Below, in pieces: positions 1-5,187 of a stretch of DNA of 5,187 bases (the first letter of the stretch is position 1; every line of letters begins with the position of its first letter). The stretch is from Desulfocapsa sp. (GTDB taxonomy: Bacteria > Desulfobacterota > Desulfobulbia > Desulfobulbales > Desulfocapsaceae), in NCBI GenBank assembly GCA_029934815.1, contig JAOZLM010000186.1:1-5187 (forward strand). Reading direction: 5' to 3'. The notes under the pieces were generated by a model, which was not told where the DNA came from, made no database searches, and saw only the letters and a program-made list of their open reading frames with translations. A program made the position numbers and the translations under genes.

Positions 1-16
1 AAAAGACAAGCAAAAT

Positions 17-20
17 GGAG
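17..20 (+). promoter_or_regulatory. Shine-Dalgarno of the ConA-like protein gene
   Basis: GGAG lies 8 bases before the ATG at 29, a normal spacing that supports this start. The remaining leader (1-16) is A-rich, and no promoter can be judged from so few bases. Confidence 0.7.
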
Positions 21-28
21 CTAACATT

Positions 29-856
29 ATGAAGAAATCTACAAAAACACTTATCACCTGTACTGTTCTGATGCTGTCAGTACTCAGCTTTACTATTTAT
101 AAAACCAAATTTTCACCGGAAACAGCTCCTGCTCAACTGGAATACCTGACGACTGCAAAACCACAAAAAATCAGTCTCATTTCTGTGGCAAATGCAGGAG
201 AAATAAGCACAAGTGGTCAGACACTATTTGATTTTTCAGAAGAAACGGTGGGAGCACCACCAAAAACATTCACCGCCGCAGTGGGAAACTGGATAATTGG
301 GAATGACAATAACAACACCGTTCTGGTGGTAGATGGTCGAAAATGGAAACGGGGAATAGCATCGGCCGGACTTGCCGACAAAGCAAAAGCCCTGTACGGC
401 GAGCGATATGCGGAGTTTCTGGATAATGTAACTGCCTATGCCTACTTCCCCTTTGCTGTTGCCGGAAATGTGGACAATTTCAAAAACGGCGAAATAACTG
501 TGCGTTTTAAAGGAGTTGCCGGCAGGATAGATCAGGGCGCAGGCATCCTGTTTGATTTAAAGCCAAACGGAGATTACTACGCAATCCGCGCCAATCCTCT
601 GGAGCATAACCTTGTGCTCTGGCGTTACAAACACGGGAAAAGAAGCTCCGTCAGCTGGGTGCGCGACGTAAAGACACCCAGCCACAAATGGCACGACTTA
701 AAGCTTACTGTAGACGGCACTCTCATCAAAGGATATGTGAATGGTAAACAGTATCTTGCCCATCGCCTGCCAGATTCTGTATCCGGAAAAGTTGGTTTAT
801 GGACAAAGGCAGACAGCGTTGTGTACTTTGATGATTATCGGGTAACAGCTCGCTAA
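29..856 (+). CDS. Exported or membrane-anchored protein with a concanavalin A-like (LamG/DUF1080-type) domain
   Basis: This is a complete 275-residue protein of unknown specific function. A basic start (MKKSTK) is followed by a hydrophobic segment at about residues 7-24, which fits a signal peptide or an uncleaved signal anchor. There is no lipobox: Cys11 is too close to the N-terminus. A low-complexity linker runs to about residue 60. Residues 66-275 look like one beta-sandwich of the concanavalin A-like lectin/glucanase fold, the type often labelled DUF1080 or 3-keto-disaccharide hydrolase-like. The opening FDFSEETVGAPP, the core NGEITVRFKGVAGRIDQGAG (153-172), DYYAIRANPLEHN (182-194), WHDLKLTVDG (221-230) and the closing GKVGLWTKADSVVYFDDYRV (253-272) match that family as I know it. 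I see no catalytic signature, so binding of carbohydrate or another periplasmic ligand is inference only. The gene is convergent with putA, with two bases between the stop codons. No functional tie to proline metabolism is evident. Confidence 0.85.
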   Translation: MKKSTKTLITCTVLMLSVLSFTIYKTKFSPETAPAQLEYLTTAKPQKISLISVANAGEISTSGQTLFDFSEETVGAPPKTFTAAVGNWIIGNDNNNTVLVVDGRKWKRGIASAGLADKAKALYGERYAEFLDNVTAYAYFPFAVAGNVDNFKNGEITVRFKGVAGRIDQGAGILFDLKPNGDYYAIRANPLEHNLVLWRYKHGKRSSVSWVRDVKTPSHKWHDLKLTVDGTLIKGYVNGKQYLAHRLPDSVSGKVGLWTKADSVVYFDDYRVTAR

Positions 857-858
857 TA

Positions 859-3800
859 TTACTCCAGTGATCTTTCCCCTAAATTACCATACCGATGGTA
901 ATTATTGCAGATCGACTGTTGCTGAAAATATTGCAACAGCTCGATCTGACCTTCCATATAAACAGGTGTTCTGGAAATATAAAAACCTGTTTTTGCTGCT
1001 GCCTCAAACACCCCGGCAGGAACCCGATCCGGTGCGCCATAACGAATCCTGTCAATATTTGCCATTCCTGCAATAAGTTCCTCGTCTGTTTGGTAAAGTA
1101 GTGGTAAAGAACCAAGGAACTCACGACTGTAATGAGTAGCCAGAAAACGTGTCACTTTGTTTTCAAGGCCAGTTGGAATGGAGAGGGTTGCAGTACATCC
1201 GGCTATGATTGCTGCTGCACATCTTCCAAAAAGATCGAATAATGAATCATCAGGATGGAGGCGGATTACCACTTTTTTGATGGGGAGAAAACGCAAAATA
1301 TTATCCTGCCCGCGAAGATGAAAAAAGTCGAGTTCTCTGCTGAATTTTGCCTCCATCTGACACAGATAACTGGGGATAGCAGTAATTACTTTTTCAATCT
1401 CTTCCTTTTCCGCCACAAACTTGTTCCACTGCACAAGCTTCCGCCATTCCTGAATGATCTGCAACAGATAATGGTCATTCTGTATCGGCTCTGTGACGGG
1501 ACTTCCAGTTTCCTCAAAATCCATAAACTGGGAAACATATTCCGGGCTGCCCGCTTTTAAACCTGGACCCAGTGCCGATTTCCCAATACCACCAAAAGGC
1601 TGACGGAGGACGATGGCTCCGGTTGTGCCACGATTGATATAAAGATTTCCGGCAAAGACCTTTTCCTTCCAAAGATCCTGTTCTCTGTGATCCAGACTTT
1701 CAATACCACTTGTCAGTCCATATCCTGTCTGGTTGACCATTTCCAGAGCATGATCAAGACTATCTGCACGCATAACTCCTAAAAGTGGTCCAAAAAATTC
1801 GGTCATGTGGGTGTAAGTACCCTGTTTCACACCATACTTAATACCGGGCGACCAGAGTGCCGGATTATTCTCCACGATTTCCGGCTGTAATGCCCACTCC
1901 TCGCCTTCTTCAAGACTGGTCAATCCTCGTTGCAAATCACCACTTGGCGGTTTCACAAGAGGACCAAGTTTATTAGCAAATGCCCAGGCAGAACCGGTTT
2001 TCATGCTTTTTGCCGCATCAATCAGTTGCTCTCTAAAGTGAATATCGTCATAGATGGTTTTTTCCAGAATTAACAGAGAAGTAGCGCTGCATTTTTGACC
2101 GCAGTTACTGAAAGCTGATTGTATTACATTTTTTATGGCCTGATCCCGGTCGGCCATATCTGTAACAATTGTTGCGTTTTTGCCACCGGTTTCAGCAGCG
2201 AGATAAACGCCCGGAGTTTCCTGAAGAATGGACAGGCCGGTATCGGTGCCACCTGTAAGAATGATACAATCCACATCCGGTGAAGTTGTTAAAACCGGCC
2301 CGACACTTGCGCCTGAGCAGGGAATAAATTGCAGACTTTTTTTAGAAACACCTGCACGCCAGAAACAGCTGCAAAGTTCCCATGCGGTAAGAATGGAATC
2401 GGATGCCGGCTTAAAAACAACAGTGTTTCCGGCAGCCAGTGTTGCAGCAATACCTCCACAGGGTATGGCTATGGGGAAATTCCAGGGAGAGATCACCAGC
2501 CCCACACCTTTTCCTTTGAGCTGTATCGTGTCAATTTTGTTATACTCTGCAACTGTATAGGGGTAGAACTCTACAAAATCTATTGCCTCAGAGACTTCCA
2601 CATCAGCCTCTGAAAAAACCTTCCCTGTATCTGCGGCCGCGGCCCCTATGAGCCTGCCACGGGATTTTCTGAGTTCCATGGCCACCCGGGACAACACTTC
2701 ATGCCGCTCGTCAACTGACAGATCACGCCAGCCATCCGGATCAGATTTTGCTGTTTCAATTGCCTTTTCAGCATCATCAGCTGTGCCAAGTGCATATCTC
2801 GCAATACATATTTTCTCATCATAACGATTGGGGTCAAGAGTCTCTTTTTGCTCCCGATCTGAAAAATACTGCTCGCCCGATATCACGATGGGAACCTCAA
2901 GGGGCGCATCATCTTCTGAACGCATCCACTCAGCACGGATGGATTCCGCCCACTCCCTGTTTGAATCAAGTGCCCAGTCAGTATCCGGCTCATTAACAAA
3001 AGTGTTACTGTTAAAAGTTGAAACAGAAGGAGAAAAACTTTCTGTTACCCTGTTTTGGATACGGTTGGGGAAATCCTGTGCTTTTTCCATTGCTTCACAG
3101 GAATGCAAAAAGGTGTCTTGCAGAAAACTCCATTCCTCAGAAACAACATTCAAATCAGGTGAATAACGAAGGAAATTTTCAGGAGCTGTATTTTCATCAA
3201 GACGCCGGATCAGGTAGGCTATGGCATTAATAAACTCATCTTTACTCGCAACCGGTGCATACAACAACACATCACCGCTGCCTTCCTGGAGTGCTCTTCG
3301 AACATGGTCAGCCATTCCTTCGAGCATTTCAAAGTAGAAATATTCCCTCACATCATTTTCATCTGCCAGGACTGATGCATAAGCAAGTTCAAAGAGGTTG
3401 TGAGAGGCAATCCCCAGATTAACGGCCTTGATATTCTCAGGCTCCATGCCATACGCGACCATTCGTTTATAATTAGCATCTACTTCAAGCTTGTTGTCGT
3501 AACAGGCAAGCGGCCAGTTAAACAGTGCAGACTCAAGCTTTTCCATCTCCATATTGGCACCCTTAACAATACGGAGTTTAACCGGAGCACCACCGGCAGC
3601 CACACGTTTCTTTGCCCATTCCGTCATCTGCTTCTGCACGGAAAAGCTATCGGGAAGATAAGCCTGCAGCACTATACCTGCCGATAAATCCTTAAATTCA
3701 TCCATACCCAGTGTGCGAATAAAAGCCTCATAGGTAATTCTCAGATCCCGATACTCTTCCATATCAAGATTGACAAATTTGGCGACTTCTGTGCCATCTT

Positions 3801-4461
3801 TTCGGATAAAGATATTTGACATGGCAGCGCGGTAAATCTTTGTGAGTCGCTCCTGCAAAATTGTGACCGTCTCTTCAAAGGCAAGAGAACTGATTTGTGA
3901 ATAAATGGTCGAAATTTTAATGGAGATATATTCAACGTTCGGATCTTCCATATCACGGATATACGTTGCAAGACGTGTGGCACTTTCTTTTTCTCCAAGA
4001 ACAGCCTCACCAAGATGATTTATATTCATCCGGATTCCCTGATCTTTTCGTTTTTTGAGATGTTTATGCAGCTCTTCCTGCTCCCCGGGGATTATTGCCC
4101 GACTGGAACCGGCACGCATCTGTTTGATCATTGTTGGCACAGCAACAGAAGAAAAATGTTTGCCGACTCCCATAAACATCTGGATAAACAGTTTCTCTAC
4201 CCGGCCAAGGAATTCCGGTACGCCCTCTTCCGCCATCAGATTACTCAACTGATCGGCAATACGTTTGGGATCCTTTGAGCGAAAACTCTGATCGATCATT
4301 TTTGTCAGCAGGACTTTATCGTGGGGATTTGTTAAAAGGCGTTTCAACTGATCCTGGATAAATTTTTCTTCCTGGGTAAGTAGCTCATTTGCTTTTTCCT
4401 GCCATTGTGCCGCCAGTTGTATGGATTTTTGTGCCAGGTGATCTTTAGTAGATTTACTCAT
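859..4461 (-). CDS. putA: Bifunctional proline dehydrogenase / L-glutamate-gamma-semialdehyde dehydrogenase PutA
   Basis: This enzyme oxidises proline to glutamate. An FAD proline dehydrogenase makes P5C and reduces quinone at the inner membrane. An NAD+-dependent ALDH then oxidises the semialdehyde, with the intermediate channelled between sites in known PutAs. An N-terminal helical arm spans about 1-110, with no ribbon-helix-helix DNA-binding domain. The ProDH barrel spans about 140-430. By analogy with E. coli PutA it shows Lys182 (ISIKIS), Asp233 (NLDMEE), RIVKGAN (297-303), Tyr401 (YAPV) and YLIRR (416-420), whose arginines bind the substrate carboxylate. The ALDH spans about 523-985: SPWNFP (658-663), KPAS (684-687), TGGTDTG (736-742), general base Glu757 (AAETGG), catalytic Cys791 (CGQKC), EFFGP (888-892) and PFGG (955-958). 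Residues ~995-1200 form the extra ALDH-superfamily C-terminal domain of long PutAs and end in a conserved-looking NYHRYGNLGERSLE tail. At 1200 residues, this is the long architecture without a regulatory domain. The ATG overlaps the gntR stop and has a good Shine-Dalgarno sequence. The reading frame is intact. Confidence 0.97.
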   Translation of the reverse strand: MSKSTKDHLAQKSIQLAAQWQEKANELLTQEEKFIQDQLKRLLTNPHDKVLLTKMIDQSFRSKDPKRIADQLSNLMAEEGVPEFLGRVEKLFIQMFMGVGKHFSSVAVPTMIKQMRAGSSRAIIPGEQEELHKHLKKRKDQGIRMNINHLGEAVLGEKESATRLATYIRDMEDPNVEYISIKISTIYSQISSLAFEETVTILQERLTKIYRAAMSNIFIRKDGTEVAKFVNLDMEEYRDLRITYEAFIRTLGMDEFKDLSAGIVLQAYLPDSFSVQKQMTEWAKKRVAAGGAPVKLRIVKGANMEMEKLESALFNWPLACYDNKLEVDANYKRMVAYGMEPENIKAVNLGIASHNLFELAYASVLADENDVREYFYFEMLEGMADHVRRALQEGSGDVLLYAPVASKDEFINAIAYLIRRLDENTAPENFLRYSPDLNVVSEEWSFLQDTFLHSCEAMEKAQDFPNRIQNRVTESFSPSVSTFNSNTFVNEPDTDWALDSNREWAESIRAEWMRSEDDAPLEVPIVISGEQYFSDREQKETLDPNRYDEKICIARYALGTADDAEKAIETAKSDPDGWRDLSVDERHEVLSRVAMELRKSRGRLIGAAAADTGKVFSEADVEVSEAIDFVEFYPYTVAEYNKIDTIQLKGKGVGLVISPWNFPIAIPCGGIAATLAAGNTVVFKPASDSILTAWELCSCFWRAGVSKKSLQFIPCSGASVGPVLTTSPDVDCIILTGGTDTGLSILQETPGVYLAAETGGKNATIVTDMADRDQAIKNVIQSAFSNCGQKCSATSLLILEKTIYDDIHFREQLIDAAKSMKTGSAWAFANKLGPLVKPPSGDLQRGLTSLEEGEEWALQPEIVENNPALWSPGIKYGVKQGTYTHMTEFFGPLLGVMRADSLDHALEMVNQTGYGLTSGIESLDHREQDLWKEKVFAGNLYINRGTTGAIVLRQPFGGIGKSALGPGLKAGSPEYVSQFMDFEETGSPVTEPIQNDHYLLQIIQEWRKLVQWNKFVAEKEEIEKVITAIPSYLCQMEAKFSRELDFFHLRGQDNILRFLPIKKVVIRLHPDDSLFDLFGRCAAAIIAGCTATLSIPTGLENKVTRFLATHYSREFLGSLPLLYQTDEELIAGMANIDRIRYGAPDRVPAGVFEAAAKTGFYISRTPVYMEGQIELLQYFQQQSICNNYHRYGNLGERSLE
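882..903. repeat. Inverted repeat, perfect 9-bp arms with a 4-base loop, inside the putA 3' end
   Basis: AATTACCAT (882-890) and ATGGTAATT (895-903) are exact reverse complements around the loop ACCG. The repeat lies in the codons for the NNYHRYGN tail of PutA and 25 bases beyond the stop of the convergent gene. No T-run follows on either strand, so it is not a standard intrinsic terminator. The inverted repeat is seen directly; any role in RNA 3'-end formation or protein binding is inference. Confidence 0.5.
908..948. repeat. Long imperfect inverted repeat, 15-bp stem with one bulged base
   Basis: CAGATCGACTGTTGC (908-922) pairs with GCAACAGCTCGATCTG (933-948) over 15 base pairs, with one unpaired C at 940 and a 10-base loop. 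It encodes QIELLQYFQQQSI near the PutA C-terminus. It is the strongest potential hairpin I noticed in the window, and no T-run follows it on either strand. It could act with its neighbours as a 3'-end structure for one or both convergent transcripts, or it could be a by-product of Gln/Leu codon use. Confidence 0.5.
960..994 (+). terminator. Weak candidate intrinsic terminator for the plus-strand gene
   Basis: AAACAGGT (960-967) pairs with ACCTGTTT (985-992). The run of five T bases (990-994) includes the last three bases of the stem. This sits about 105-140 bases after the stop of the ConA-like protein gene, antisense to putA. The 17-base loop is long and the stem is only moderately GC-rich, so termination would be inefficient by usual criteria. 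It is listed because it is the only stem followed by a T-run that I found downstream of that gene. Confidence 0.2.
4458..4461 (-). other. ATGA stop/start overlap between gntR and putA
   Basis: The minus-strand bases ATGA contain both the putA start (ATG) and the gntR stop (TGA). This is the classic arrangement for translational coupling within an operon. No promoter is needed between the genes and I saw none. Confidence 0.9.
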
Positions 4462-5177
4462 TGTAGCTCTCCTTGTTCATGCGTCATATAAGCGTCAAAT
4501 CTGACAATATGGTTTCTCATGTTTTCGCCTGCCTGCAAAATATCACTACTCTTTACAGCATCAAAAATTACGTGAAGATCCCGAAGGTTTTCTTCCAGAA
4601 TTTCTTTCTTTTTTTCAAGACGGGAGGTGTAATAATTGTGAATATTCTGATGAAGTGCATCAGCGATAAGGGAAAACAACTGATTTCTGGCAATGTTGGA
4701 AAGCTCCTGATGAAACCGGCCATCCTCGAGAAGAAAAGCGTCCCAGTCATATTCCTTTTCCAGATAATATTCGCATTTCGTAAGGATTGTTTTTAGCCGG
4801 GTAAGATCTTCTTTATCGCACCTTTCTGCTGCAAGGGAGGCTATTCTTCCCTCCACCGTGGACCGGAATTCCTGAATATCTTCAAAGGGTATTTCTTTAC
4901 GTTTTAGCAGCAGGGAAAGGGATTCAAGCATTGGCTCGCTGGAAGGTGATGTCACAATGGCGCCGCCGTGAGCACCTAAACGGATTTCAAGTAAACCTTT
5001 TTGTTCGAGAATCCGCAGCGCTTCACGTACTGCTCCCCGTCCGACTTGAAATGTCTCTTTTAGTTCCCTTTCCGGGGGTAGCTTCTCCCCCGGTTGAAAG
5101 CGGCCATTTAAAATAGCCTCCTCAAGCTGCACCACAACCCCGTGAAATACTCTGTTCTGTTCTACTTTTTTAAACAT
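4458..5177 (-). CDS. GntR-family transcriptional regulator, FadR/FCD subfamily, probable regulator of putA
   Basis: This is a complete 239-residue regulator of typical length for FadR-type GntR proteins. Residues ~8-78 form the winged helix-turn-helix: QPGEKLPPERELKETFQVGR (28-47), GAVREALRILEQKGLLE (48-64), and a wing with GAHGGAIV (68-75). Residues ~100-232 are the all-helical FCD ligand domain. Asp152, His156 (DGRFHQEL), His202 (DLHVIFDAV) and His223 (MRNHI) are spaced as in FCD proteins that bind a divalent metal, so a carboxylate effector held by a metal is likely. Proline, P5C or glutamate would suit the context, but the sequence does not say which. The stop overlaps the putA start by four bases (ATGA), so the two genes should be co-transcribed and translationally coupled. 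That layout suggests control of its own operon through an operator beyond the right edge. It could also respond to another organic acid. The start ATG at 5177 has an AGGAGA site just upstream. Confidence 0.93.
   Translation of the reverse strand: MFKKVEQNRVFHGVVVQLEEAILNGRFQPGEKLPPERELKETFQVGRGAVREALRILEQKGLLEIRLGAHGGAIVTSPSSEPMLESLSLLLKRKEIPFEDIQEFRSTVEGRIASLAAERCDKEDLTRLKTILTKCEYYLEKEYDWDAFLLEDGRFHQELSNIARNQLFSLIADALHQNIHNYYTSRLEKKKEILEENLRDLHVIFDAVKSSDILQAGENMRNHIVRFDAYMTHEQGELQ
4467..4474 (-). promoter_or_regulatory. Shine-Dalgarno of putA, inside the end of gntR
   Basis: On the minus strand AAGGAGAG precedes the putA ATG, with GGAG 7 bases before it. This strong site lies within the last codons of gntR. 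It fixes the putA start at 4461 and suits re-initiation by ribosomes that finish gntR. Confidence 0.8.
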
Positions 5178-5181
5178 GTGT

Positions 5182-5187
5182 TCTCCT
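5182..5187 (-). promoter_or_regulatory. Shine-Dalgarno of gntR at the window edge
   Basis: AGGAGA on the minus strand, with GGAG 5 bases before the ATG at 5177, supports that start. It touches the last base of the window, so the promoter and any operator lie outside. Confidence 0.75.

Noticed and set aside
882..903. Inverted repeat considered as an operator for the GntR regulator
   Set aside because: Known FadR-type operators usually have a GGT-Nx-ACC or GT-Nx-AC orientation near promoters. This repeat has ACC outside GGT, lies at the far end of putA and has no gene start nearby.
2228..2560. Open frame of 110 codons antisense to the ALDH region of putA
   Set aside because: It lies wholly within a strongly conserved coding region. 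Its translation is rich in Pro, Thr and Ser with no recognisable domain, and I saw no convincing ribosome binding site. It is a shadow of putA.
2633..2640. GCGGCCGC (NotI site), which might suggest a cloning junction
   Set aside because: It encodes part of the in-frame alanine run at PutA residues ~607-610, and the conserved ALDH sequence continues smoothly on both sides. There is no sign of a vector junction.
4083..4090. CCCCGGGG palindrome inside putA
   Set aside because: It is only 8 bases, lies in the N-terminal coding region and has no partner copies or nearby promoter features. It is chance.
4473..4796. Open frame of 107 codons antisense to gntR
   Set aside because: It is fully inside the regulator gene on the other strand, and its translation resembles no family I know. 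It is a frame shadow.

Overview
The window holds three complete genes with almost no intergenic DNA. No mobile element, CRISPR array, tRNA or rRNA is visible, and no gene-free stretch exceeds 30 bases. The base composition is moderate. The genes suggest a free-living Gram-negative bacterium with respiratory amino-acid catabolism. The style of the PutA (long, no DNA-binding domain, paired with an FCD-type GntR regulator) makes me think of a Desulfobacterota-like lineage, but that is an impression and not a demonstrated placement.

Layout: bases 1-28 are the leader of a plus-strand gene (29-856). It encodes a 275-residue exported or membrane-anchored protein with a concanavalin A-like (LamG / DUF1080-type) beta-sandwich domain of unknown ligand. 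Two bases later, on the opposite strand, lies the end of a large gene (4461 down to 859) for a 1200-residue bifunctional PutA: proline dehydrogenase, then L-glutamate-gamma-semialdehyde dehydrogenase, then an extra C-terminal ALDH-like domain. Directly upstream of putA, overlapping it by four bases (ATGA), is a 239-residue FadR/FCD-type GntR regulator (5177 down to 4458). Its Shine-Dalgarno sequence sits on the right edge of the window.

How the genes work together: gntR and putA form a tight, probably translationally coupled operon. PutA converts proline to glutamate, passing electrons to the quinone pool and to NAD+. It lacks the ribbon-helix-helix domain with which some PutAs repress their own gene, so the GntR protein is the natural candidate for controlling the operon. 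The promoter and operator lie beyond the right edge. The plus-strand gene is convergent and has no evident functional link to proline catabolism.

The most notable non-coding signal is a cluster of three inverted repeats (882-903, 908-948, 960-992) within the last ~140 bases of putA, just past the convergent gene's stop codon. One has a 15-bp stem with a single bulge. Otherwise this is an ordinary metabolic region, and I found no convincing undescribed system.
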